DNA of 64,000 nt, from positions 1,817,501-1,881,500 of the forward strand of contig CALZFC010000015.1 in NCBI GenBank assembly GCA_945643635.1, given 5' to 3'. The notes below the pieces were generated by a model. It was not told where the DNA came from. It worked only from the letters and a program-made list of their open reading frames with translations, and did not search any database. This DNA is from Allodiplogaster sudhausi. Lineage: Eukaryota > Nematoda > Chromadorea > Rhabditida > Diplogasteridae. A program made the translations under genes and the position numbers. Shown piece after piece: positions 35,966 to 47,100 of this stretch (position 1 is its first letter; each line of letters begins with the position of its first letter).

Positions 35966-35999
35966 TCAAGGAAGAGAAGCGGGAGCAGGCAGGCCGGTG
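35809..35999. repeat. Direct repeat, right copy: 3' end of the Tudor gene
   Basis: Partner of 32967-33148. This copy is in its native context: on the minus strand it covers the last codons, stop (35966) and 3' flank of the Tudor gene. Confidence 0.85.
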
Positions 36000-38217
36000 T
36001 GCTTGTCAGTTCTGTGGATGGCCTCGAGAGGAAGAGGGGCCTTGTCCTCCCTAGCAGCCGAAGTCCTGACCACCACCGTCTCGTTCACTGTCGTCACTCT
36101 CGCTGACTTCAGCATCTCGTCATGAATTGAGCTCTCGTCTCCAAACACCTGAGAGACTTCTTTATTCAATTCTCCATCATCAACAAAAACAAATTGATCA
36201 GTCAAGTTGTCATTACTTAAGATAACCAACCTACTTTAAAAATGGAATGAACCTGGAGGTGGTTGAGAAAGATAGTGTCCGGTCGCATGAACCCCGGCTC
36301 TTCTGGCTTCCACAGAGCTCTTCTCGCTCGAGAGATTCCTGCAAAACACGCATTATCTTCAGTCCAGCTTTTTCCAGTTCCTAAGTTGAACATTGTGAAA
36401 TTGTTTCGTTGTAAAGGATGGAGTGTGTCGTTTTAGCATGAAGCTTAGTCAAATGAGTGAGCGGCAAAACAGAAGGCGAAGCAGGAACTACGACTACATC
36501 TACCCAACAAATAGAAGCAAAACAAAATCCTGCCACTCACCCAGTAGTTCACTGTTCGGAATATTTACACGGGCACCTACCAAGCAAACTAGAAGACAAA
36601 GGAAGCTGTTCAGAGAACGCATAAAAGGGAAGGGACTAGCAGATCCGTTCAGTCTAAAATGGCAGCACGCAATATTAGCACCCTGGTGTTAACAGTCGCC
36701 TTCATCATGCACTCGGCAGCTGGGATATCCACAGAAGAGTCAGGGCCGACTGAAACTGTCAAGAACTAAGAAACGGCTAAGCCATCCACTGACGGACGCT
36801 TTCTTGATAACTCTACTATGCCAGTTGCAGAGGGAACCAAACGAGTGCCGGTACGTTTCATTTATAATCCTTTCATATTCCAGAAAATTACTCCACAGTC
36901 ATTCGCAGTATAAAAATAATTTGCGAAGATAACTGAAATTGCTTACAGGAGAGCTCGTCAACAGCGCTGCACAGACAGGGCAAAACCGAGGAATCCGTTC
37001 ATACTGACAACAGAACTCATTCAGCCCCGCACTCGTACATCTCCATTACTCCTTCAGGCACCTTGCCAGCTTCCTGCATGGATGCCAGCCCTCTTGCCCC
37101 AGCACCATTCCCTCTGCTCCTTTCCTCCCTACCACGAAGTCGTCCGCAAGATGTGCGCCCGAACTTGTCGGCTGTGTTGGCGGGCCCATTCTTCTTCCTC
37201 TTCAGCTACTCCTCCCATACCTCACCCCCCTCTCAGTTTTTCCTCCTCGGAAATCAATCTTCCATGCGAGGATCTCGATGAAAGGTCAGCCGATTCATTC
37301 CTTGCCATTCTCCTCGTTACCATCCAAGGGAATTGAGTGTTTCAGCTGTGAATCAGTGGCAGAATCCGGTGGATGTTTACTGGCAGAGAGCGAGAAGATC
37401 CTTGGCCTTCTCATAAGATGCCCAAAAGCATTGTGCTTTTAAAAGAGGGAGCCCCACTGATCACCACAACCTAACCAAAATTTGATGTTTAGACCACACG
37501 CTCTTTATCCGTCTTCGATCCCGCAAACTATAAGTCTCTAATAAAAATACTACCCGTAAAGAATTCTCATGACTCTTCATCACCGTATATGAAAGATTGT
37601 GGCTTTGAATGGCCAAAGGGAAAGAAATCTTGACAGACCAATTGGGTGGACATCGATGGGCAGATCCGACCGAAGAACTTCGCGGAATCGCATCAGAGAC
37701 AACTGATCGATCTCGTTGATGACTGAAGAAGTAATTGAATAATGCATGATGAGAAGAAATTGAGACATGAGAAGAAAAGAACAAACCAACGTGCTTCCAT
37801 GATTCGCAACCCGGTGGCTTCAGCCCGTGGATGGAGAATTGGATGCACTGAGCGGGCCATTCACAGTGACTAAACGTTCACCAGGGTTCAGAGTATGATA
37901 GTCGAATTTTACTATTTTAAAGCATTAACTGATTCAAGGGAAGTATTCAATGATCATTTGCTAACAGCAGTTAATTTATTTTAATTCAAAATGCTTTCCG
38001 ACCCATAAATAATATAAAATGGCTTGGCGAACCTGGGATGGATGTAGAAGAGAGCCTTCAAAGAAACGATCTCTTGCCCACCTGAATCCAAAAACTGAAT
38101 AATCGGAAAGAACTCGCCCTGTGTGGGCGAGTCTTCCATGGCAATCACCTCAAAGAGAAATAACTATTATAAGCACAATGAGAGGCGACAAAGAGGAGAA
38201 AGGAGAGAGGTAGAAAT

Positions 38218-38284
<67 letters not shown>

Positions 38285-38286
38285 AG

Positions 38287-38326
<40 letters not shown>

Positions 38327-41216
38327 CTGAACACGCTGGAACTGTCCGGTGTACGTGGCTCTTTCATCTGTCACTCTCATAATGGCATGGACCGGCCTTC
38401 CCTCTTCAAAAGCAGTCTTGCTAAAAGAGAATGTCCGAGTTCGGAAATAGCAGATGTTGCTCAAAGCAAAGAGAGAAACACGAACACATCATGCTGAGTG
38501 AGCAGCCGTCGATTGTTCCGTTCCGAGTAGAAAGCGTCCAGTTCGCGGGCGCGGATCTGCACTGTTTCATTCGATTCAATCATTGCGGCAATCACATCGC
38601 GGCGGCCTGGAAATATCCAAGACTAAATCCACCATTCAGAGCATTTTTATTTTTAATCTGAAATCTATTTGTCTGAGTGACAGCACTTGGTGAGACGGCA
38701 AAACATTGCAACATTCAAAGAGGAATCATTAAATATCAAATATGATAGACATTAACACTCCGTCAAATTGCGCACCTTTCTCCTCGTCGGCTTCAATCAC
38801 AGCATTGATATCATCCAAACTTGCGTCTAAACAGTTCGCAATTGTAATCATATCTCAACTTGAGGAGTTCGAACCAGGCTTCGGGTTGTAGAGTCTGATG
38901 GGCCGCCCGTAGAACTCATAAGGAGAATAAGCCGAGTCCGGCTCCATCTGCACAAAGAGCTTCCATCTGTCAGCCGTGGGGTGGAAGAGATAGTATCTGA
39001 AGAGAAACTATACAGATAGAAATATACATGAAATGATCTTCATGATTAATCGTGCCAAGACCGACAATTAAGTGATAATTCAAGTATCGAACCCATTCGT
39101 CTTAAGCCATTCGAGAGACATCGTTGGGATTATAGTTTCCGAAAGCTGCCTTTGCCACAGATATTCTCCTGAAAATAGTCTTGTTTATTGAGTGTTAGAG
39201 AGAACTCATGGTAAACTCAATGTCTAGTGAAGAAATACACTACCGGTAGTCTCCTTTTCTTTTTGCCAATCATTTGGAAATTCCTTTTCGTGCGGCGAAA
39301 CAAAAGGATCCTGGAAAAGAAAAGTGATTGAAAAGGATAAGTCTAGTCGTTGCATACTAAATACTAACAACAGTAGTGTCGTCTAGCTCAAAAGGATTGA
39401 ATTCTTTTGCATCGACAACTTTAACAGCAACAGCTGAGGAAGGAACGTCCTCGTCAGATTCAAATGAGAAGGGAGCCACTTGGAAACGAGAAAGAAGAAG
39501 TCGAGAAATGGAAGTAGGTGCAACCAACTGCCCATCTCAATCAGCAAGCATTGTCATCATACTGTAAGCCCTCTTAATTAATCATGTATGACAAACATAT
39601 GCCAATAGCAGTGTCAATAGGTTGACAAAAGGCACCTTTTTTGCGTTCCTTCAAGCCCCACATTCTTACACAGACCGTCCTTCCGTATGTGTTGACTTCC
39701 TAAATTGCGAGTCTGTTCAAAGTCACGTTGACAATCCGAAAATCACTTACCACAGACTCGATAACAGTTTCGACCTTGAAGTGTTTGAAGGAGTCGATGA
39801 TCTCCTGCAACTCCTGCACGGACCGCTTGTCCCACACGCCATTCCCGCCCTTCAATTCAGAGTTAAGCTATATTTCACAATCTTCTCAGCATCCTAGCTT
39901 GAAGACAAAAGCTGTAAAGGAAATGCCGACCATAATCTGAAGAATGGGAGCAGTATCAACGAGTGAAACTGCAATTGCCTGCCAGGGATGATACGGGAAG
40001 TCGTTCTGCGAAACAAAAACCCACTCGAAACAGTTCACAATAAGTTGGGTTCACTATTTCTAAATTTATTCTTTGCAATTTCTTGCCACACTTCACTTCG
40101 GTTTGACAATGAAAAGAACTGGAGACACTAATGACTAAAGAATAAAGACACACTTAAAGAACACTTAGGATGGATAAGCACGAATGAAGTGAGGAATATA
40201 CCACAGTTGCAGGCGATTTGAGAGACACCAGACAAGGGAGTTCGACGTACTGAAGAATGCCTTCGTCAATGAAAACAACAAGCGCCTTAATTCCATCCTG
40301 AAAATTGACTCTTCTTATTCACTCACTTAAAAGGAGTCATTAAAGTAGTTTATTATTTTGTTACACACAAATGGGAGGACAATTTCAATTACTTGTGTCT
40401 TCAAACTGACAATTTTGAGAATTCTGACACGGCCGAAGACCCGCGCTCTCAAAGGCGCTAAACAGTAATTCCATTCGAAGAACTCGTCATCTTGCAGTGG
40501 AATCAGATGAGCCCTTTACGCAAAAAGGATTAACTCACGGCTCTCTAGCCGTCACATAAACTTACTTAAAAGAATAAAAACAATATTAAATTTGAAGAAG
40601 GGATCGACGAACGGTTCCTTGACAATGAGCTGACTCGCGATGTGATTGGTTGGACGCACCCAAAGAAGAGAAGGTGAATGGATCTTGAGGACTTCGACCA
40701 TGGCTGTCCCTCGTAGGGGGATCCGGTTGATCTTAAGAAAGTTCATTATCAGAACGCGACCGCAGGGGTAAAGCTCACCTTAACACTAATCCTCTGCTTC
40801 GGCAACCCCTTCGCATCTCCCAGTGTGAGCGCCTATAAAGGTAGCATGTGTTTCCTCCAACTCCACAAGTCTCGTTAATTCCGCCTGTCCGATAGATTCC
40901 CTCCATATAACCCAGCAGTCCACTCGACGGCCAATTGCAGTAGAAGACTCACCTCCTCGATGAATCCATTCCTCATCTGTTTAGGCTGCTTTTTATTAGA
41001 ATAGTCAAAAATGATCGAATTCTGCCGAAGAATTGTATAGACTGACATCCTGTCCACCTCAATCACTTCCCAACATCTCATTGGAACCCCGATTTTCAAA
41101 TTTCCAATAACATTCAACAACGAAACAGACGTCCATTTTACATAGCGGGCTCGAAAATAAATCTCGTTCATTTTCATATACAGACCATATTTCTCAAAAC
41201 TAATCAAATCACACAT
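35966..41216 (-). CDS. Tudor-domain protein, multi-exon (at least two Tudor modules)
   Basis: Large gene of about 20 exons. First visible exon 41216-40953, then 40832-40779, 40731-40562, 40513-40393, 40297-40202, 40005-39931, 39849-39751, 39699-39636, 39535-39372, 39310-39244, 39168-39093, 38996 onward, and further exons near 38610, 38440, 38160, 37870, 37700, 36370 and 36160-35966. All phases checked to 39093 agree. Module 1 shows VEVLKIHSPSLLWVRP, PLRARVFGRVRILKI, LVVFIDEGILQYVEL and PYHPWQAIAVSLVDTAP, the Tudor/SN-like core with the usual P-QA-L-P end. A second module has RPVHAIMRVTDERATYTG and IIQFLDSGGQEIVSL. Tudor proteins bind methylarginine and often act in germ granules or piRNA pathways; the role here is inferred. 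The region 37560-36370 is a large intron holding a plus-strand gene. Exact 3' exon joins are uncertain. Confidence 0.72.
36659..37336 (+). CDS. Secreted protein with a ShK-like (ShKT) C-terminal domain, nested in Tudor gene intron
   Basis: Three exons: 36659-36757 (signal peptide ISTLVLTVAFIMHSAAG), 36831-36850 and 36949-37336, joined in phase 0 then 2. The mature protein has a basic linker and then a Cys cluster ending CSFPPYHEVV with RKMCARTCRLC: the Y, and the C-3-C-2-C end, match the ShK fold, and CQLPAW fits its second Cys and Trp. A Ser/Pro-rich tail and hydrophobic end follow. ShKT domains are common in nematode secreted proteins and often serve as protein-binding modules rather than toxins. 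The first donor is GTCAAG. A TATA-like ATAAAAG lies 39 bp upstream of the ATG. It lies opposite the Tudor gene, in a stretch where I find no minus-strand exon. Confidence 0.62.
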
Positions 41217-41398
41217 AACGAACGATCCCTTATAAACAATAACTTACATCTGTTATGCACTGAAAAGCCAACAAATAATTTACACTCCATATAGCGGAGG
41301 GGAAACGAGACTTGGTCTAATCAAAACATTGGAAACACTGGTAGGATTTCGTGGATCTGGAGAGATGTTCTATCCTTAGGGAAATCCCAGTCGTCCAT

Positions 41399-42772
41399 TT
41401 ACTGCTTGCTGGTAGAGAAGAAAGCAACGGCGCCTGCTGCTCCAGCCATGGAGAGGAGAGCAGAGAACACCTAGAAATTACACGTGTTCAAAGGAGTAAG
41501 AAAAAGTTTTCCAGACAGATAAGTGTCTGCCCAATCAATCATGCAATCTTCACAAACTGCGAATTTAGTAGTCGTTGAGAGAATTTTAATACAGTACTTA
41601 GAAGGAACAAAGGTGCTTCTCGCAATCAATAAAAAGGAACGAGAGTGTACCGGAGTGAGGTTGGCGAAGATGATGAAGCCGAGGATGAGAAGAGCAGCGA
41701 CGTAGAGGACATTGGAGAGGAAGACGGCCAAGTTCGTGGACTCTTCATCAGCCACTTCGTTGCGGCGGAAAAGAACGCGCTCCTACACGGAAAATAACCA
41801 TCATTCAACCGTCTACGGCAAATTACCAAAAGAAATCAAACGTCGAAATCATAAATTAAAAGACAAAGGATTCTTTGAAATAATGCAATCATGAAATATA
41901 CCCGCTTCTGCTTTCAAACACAACAAGATATTTTTTTTCAATGGAATGATTTCCTAAAGTCCCTCTCATCACTGCAAGTCTTGAAATAACTGACATCCTT
42001 CTCCTTTTTCGACATCTTCTTGTCATCCGCGTACTTCCGGTTGATTTCGCGTGTGACGGCCTCGGCGCGCTTCAGCACAATCCTAAACGAACTTCCGTAT
42101 TTTAAGAGTAGGATGCACTTCTACTGAGGGAAAAACAAATTTTAAGAAAAAAAAAGAAGGAATAGGATTGCCGTCACTGAGTATAAATGAAAAAGGTTCT
42201 CTCAAGAATAAAGAACAAAATAAAAGTAGTAATGAATTAGGATTCATCATAAGAACAAAGTAGATGCAAAACAAACTTGTGCTTGAGGACATGCTTGAAG
42301 TTCTTGCTGGCAAATGCAATGCCATAAGTAGAAACAGCGATAGCGAGCAGAAGAGGAATCCAGGCATCACCGAGCTTTAAACAAAATGAGATAAAGCAAG
42401 TAACTCTCTGAAAGTCTCAATTGTGGTGATAATTATGGCAAAACTAAAGTTATCCTTTAAGAAGCTGAAAAGAAAGTGGCACTTACATTAATCTGATTAA
42501 TGCCGACAAAGAGGTAGGCAGGTGCGATGGAAGTGATCAATGCGTTGATGTAGAAGATCACAGTCCTAAAATTACAAATTAGAATTATTTATCGGAAATA
42601 GGCATCAGTAGTTGGTGTGTCGGTCAACGCGACAAATCAGAAGACTTTGAAAGCCAGAGAAGAAACTCTAGTGCTTTAGGAAAACAACATACTCCTTGGC
42701 AGAGGCGGCAGCTGAGTAGCTGCTCAGAAGAGCGTCGTCCTCCTTCGTGAACTTGGCGACCTTCGACGTCAT
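41399..42772 (-). CDS. SSR3: Translocon-associated protein subunit gamma (TRAP-gamma)
   Basis: Four-helix ER membrane protein of the TRAP complex, which sits beside the Sec61 translocon. Minus-strand exons begin at 42772 (MTSKVAKFTKEDDALLSSY), then TVIFYINALITSIAPAYLF (TM1), LGDAWIPLLLAIAVSTYG with SKNFKHVLKHK (TM2), the cytosolic segment IVLKRAEAVTREINRKYAD with KMSKKEKD, then ERVLFRRNEVADEESTNLA, TM3 LILGFIIFANLTP, and TM4 FSALLSMAGAAGAVAFFST, ending at the stop at 41399. Order, length (about 180 aa) and motifs match animal SSR3. The donor after KEKD is GTCAG. It is divergent from the ATP synthase epsilon gene, 551 bp away. Confidence 0.93.
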
Positions 42773-43323
42773 GGTTACCTTCAAGAATGGCGCTTAGCTA
42801 CTGCGATCTGGCATTCACAAAGAACATTTATAGCAAAACAATGAATAAACAAAATGACGGAGCCTCAACAAGAGCTCAAAAGCTACACTCATTCTTAACA
42901 GCGCAACCTCGTAGCGGCGTTCACAGCACAGAGCAACGAGATCTGAAACCCTGGCTAGGGGCGGAGTCCTGGAAGCCTACGTAGCAACCCTCTTCACCAT
43001 GTGAATACTACAGCCCAAGAACTAGCATGGGCTGCTACGCAGTCAAACTGCAAATTTACTTGGGCATTTTGCCAAAACTTAGCGTAGTTTGTAGTATAGT
43101 TTTAAAAGAATTCCTAAAATTTCATTGTTTGGCTTTTTCATTCTCTCTCTGGCATAGGATCGAATGAATTATTGTCGGTTCTGTTCTTCCAGAATTGCGT
43201 GTTAACTTTTCGCTCACGACGATGCTTCATTGAGCTGCCTTTGTCTGTTGTATTCGTGCACTTCAGTTTCGGAATTTGTTGATATATTTCCGAAAATATC
43301 TGTTAAATTCAGACTCGGTAACA
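42773..43323. promoter_or_regulatory. Shared divergent promoter region (TRAP-gamma / ATP synthase epsilon)
   Basis: 551 bp separate the start codons of two divergently transcribed housekeeping genes. No TATA or known motif stands out, so only the position supports a bidirectional promoter. Confidence 0.45.
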
Positions 43324-43632
43324 ATGGTTGGCTGGCGCTCGGTTGGCATCAACTACGTCCGCTACTCCCAGATCGCCGCCCAGGTTTTATTTGTTGTTTA
43401 TAATCGTTAATTGTTTTTAAGAAAGAAAAACATTTTCTCTTTGCATATTTCACCTCTATAGCAAAAATATGGAAACAAGATCTTAAACATTTCCCAACAA
43501 CTGTAGTTAAAGTTTCGTTTTGTCGAGGTGACCAGACGTGTGATGAAGGGAGATGCTGCGAAGGACGCGGCCAAGAAACAGCCAGCCACGGTTGTCGTCT
43601 CCAAGTGGGAGAGCGGCAAGATGATTAAGTAG
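43324..43632 (+). CDS. ATP5F1E: ATP synthase F1 subunit epsilon
   Basis: Small central-stalk subunit of mitochondrial F1Fo ATP synthase, 54 aa in two exons: 43324-43383 (MVGWRSVGINYVRYSQIAAQ) and 43528-43632 (VTRRVMKGDAAKDAAKK, ending KWESGKMIK). The W-R-x-x-G-x-x-Y-x-R-x-S-Q-I-A-A signature near the N-terminus is diagnostic, and the length matches the family (about 50-57 aa). The intron is phase 0, with an unusual TTGTCGAG acceptor. No mitochondrial presequence is present, as usual for this subunit. Confidence 0.95.
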
Positions 43633-44178
43633 GACGCCTAGTCAAGCTGGCTCCTTCATGGTTCGTTCTTTTATTTCTTTGCTATCACCTGACTCAAGAA
43701 TGCATTAGCATCTTTATGTTGCAAAATTCGTTGTTTACTAGGTGTTTGTATTTGCTTTGCTATAGTTTTGTAGCAAATTCGAGAGCCTATTTCATTCAAC
43801 CTTTCGTAAAAATTTTCTTATGCGGTGAAGTAGTACTGGCGGAAGAGGAATTGATGCTATATGCTTTCAGATAGGTTTCTGTCGGCTAGCGGTTTTACTG
43901 CCACTCCATGATTCCGTTCTCCATTCCTCTCTTCACTTGATCTTCCGTCACGTCTGAAGAATTCCATTATTGTTTAGTGACTGCTCATGATTTATAGCAC
44001 GTGTAGACGATAAATTCTTCGAATTTATTCTCTTTGTTAACGGTTCAACCAAACAGGGATATTTTAGTCGATTTAAAGGGCACTTTTGTTTCATTATTTG
44101 ATAATCAATATACAATTGATCAACAATAATCCAGGATATATATTGTTGAACGAAAGCATTTCAAAAACGAAGGCGCAA
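43633..44178. other. Intergenic between convergent ATP synthase epsilon and TBC1D30-like genes
   Basis: AT-rich 3' flanks of two convergent genes; no feature recognised. Confidence 0.45.
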
Positions 44179-47100
44179 TTATTGAGTTTTGAGCTGAGGA
44201 CGGTTAAATGGATTGAGGAGTGTCGGCTGGGGCCTGGAAGTTCCCATTGAGTCGAGCATAGCCAGGGATTTCTTCATCATCGCCTTCTTCTTATCCATCT
44301 GAGTGGAGGTTCTTCTTTCTGTTGATTGGAAAGGAATGGGGCGCGAATTGATTACCTTTTGAACTGCCGCGAGTGATTGTGCTGTTGGCTCTGGGCCAGA
44401 GATCTCATTGTCCTTGCTTGAACTAAACGGTAGACTCATGGAACGCTCAAAGTCGTCTGCTAATTCAGTCTTGGGCGCTTCGCTTTCTCTGAAGTAAGGT
44501 TAAGAATATTGCAATGGCAGTGGAAGTGAAATCGGGGATGGGACAATGTGTTAATAAGATATAGTGAACCGTCTGCTAGCCGGCCTGCTGCCGTCCCTGA
44601 TAGTGCATCCATCCGAGTCTGCTTCCGATTCCTCGTCTGAGAATGGCATCTCAGCCGAGCTGCAGCTGCTTCGTGTTCTGCCCTTTTCCATCCCCGTATC
44701 ATCCAAGTCATTTCTGTCGAACAGAGAGAGGTTTGCTCATGATCTAGTTGGCCGTATCCTTTCTCTTGTCCAACTTTTCTGTCTGACCATTGTCCACTCT
44801 CCACTCGGCCAAGCTACTCTCAGTCTCCGAATCCCTTTCGCTTCTTCCTCTGTTCCCTGCAGCTCTGCCCACCAACCTGAACAGTCGTTTTTACTTCCTC
44901 CCTCCCTCTCTCTCTCTTTCTCTCCCTCCCTCTCGCCCTCTCTCTCTCTCTGTGTCCTTCTCTCTTTCATTTCTCTCTCTCTCTCATCTTCTCTATCTCC
45001 ATACCTTCCATGTGACACTGGCTGAATGATGGTTGGTGTCAACGCGAGTGCGCCTCCTGCCGACATGGTCGATGGTCCCTCCAACCTGGAATCGACGCAC
45101 CTTTTTCCTGTCTATTAAACATTCTTTTGCAAAGAGTTTTAGTGTGGATTCTAGGTTATTCGAATGGTTTTTTGAAGCAAGCGGGCAGAGAATGAAGTAA
45201 GAAATCGTACTTGTTGATGTGAGCCCTGGCCAGCAGAGTCTCGCCCATGTAGAGGTGATTGAACATTGAAGGGGCGAACACCTTGAATAGAGGAGCCAGG
45301 TATTCCTCCTTTCTCTTTCTCTGTCTGACTCTCCCTCTCTCTCACCTCTGGCAGTGGTGCTCTATCTCCTGGGCCTCTCCGGTTTCCTCCGCGAGCGCCG
45401 CCACCGTGCGATGACTGGCCGTGCTGGTATGCAGCTGAACGACCAGATATTATTATCCCGCTCTGTCCATCTCAATCGCTGTTCCTTTCTCTGCATCTCT
45501 TAACTCTGTCCATCTCAATCGCTGTTCCTCTCTCTGCATCTCTTAACTCTGTCCATCTCAATCGCTGTTCCTCTCTCTGCATCTCTTAACTCTGTCCATC
45601 TCAATCGCTGTTCCTCTCTCTGCATCTCTTAACTCTGTCCATCTCAATCGCTGTTCCTCTCTCTGCATCTCTTAACTCTGTCCATCTCAATCGCTGTTCC
45701 TCTCTCTGCATCTCTTAACTCTGTCCATCTCAATCGCTGTTCCTCTCTCCGCATCTCTTAACTCTGTCCATCTCAATCGCTGTTCCTCTCTCTGCATCTC
45801 TTAACTCTGTCCATCTCAATCGCTGTTCCTCTCTCTGCATCTCTTAACTCTGTCCATCTCAATCGCTGTTCCTCTCTCTGCATCTCTTAACTCTGTCCAT
45901 CTCAATCGCTGTTCCTCTCTCTGCATCTTTATGACATTCTTATACCCTGTAATATGAGAGAAGCTTGCTTCTGTCGCTGTCTAAGCAACTTGTACTGCTT
46001 CTGCAACTCTGCTAGTTCTGCTCGACTTGGCCCGGCGGAGGGAGAGAGAGAAGAGGAAGATGGGGAGGAGCCAGCGAGGCGGCGGGTGCCATTCTCTGAT
46101 AATGAGAGAGAGATTATTTGTTTAAAAAAAATTGAAGCTTGCCAAATGATATATCGAAGAGAACCCTGACCACATCCGCCGAGACAGGAGGTGGCATCCT
46201 GATCCACAGAATCGTCGTGGAGAATGTGAGTGACACTCTTCTGCAAGCAACTTCCGATGGACTGATTCTAACAGTCTTCTTTTCTCTCGATATCTGTGAC
46301 CCTCTCATGCAATCTATCCATATTTCTCCAAACCTGGAACAGCTTGAAGGTGGAAGAAAGAGGTTGGATGTTCCACGTATATTTCTCGCGCATCTCAGCC
46401 AAGCCAGGATACGGGAACTCAGACATTGTATAGATCACCTGCAGCATAACTCTATTACAATCTGGCCAAGCTGTGTCAAAGAAATCGACACTTTTATGGA
46501 ATAATAGGATAGGTTTCGACTGCTTATCAGTTGTGCTTCAACGCCTTCACATGCAGCAGCATTGCTTAGCCCCACCCAATTTTAGTGATTGACAGCCAGC
46601 AAATATGGAGTGAGAGAGAGAGAGAGAAAGAAAGAGAAAGAGAGAGATGTCTATTCGGTGACAGATGGAAGTAAGACAATGATAACAGTTGTTAGAGCTA
46701 CCGTACCGTGAGAAGGTCATCTTCGTCGCGGGACCTTAGCTCCGAGAGTTGCTTGCAGACGCCGCCCATGAGACCGTAGAACTCATCAGCTGACTGTGTC
46801 TTCACGACTTGTCTATAACATGTGAAGGATGTCTCTGTTTGATACACTCTCTCAGGGATTCCTTCGATCCCTAACATTCATGGACTAGAAAAGATTGGAT
46901 AGAGATGATGCCAATGCTTACACGCCAATCTTGGACCAGATGGCGACTGCTGTTCTGAGTAGAACTTCACTGCCCTCGAGCATGATGGCATCCCAGATAC
47001 GGTAGACGGCAGAGCGGGGGAGGAGAGTGGCGAAGAGGGTCAGGAACCAATGCATCGAGAACACATTCGTCAACACTGGCTCATACTCGTTTCCTGAGTA

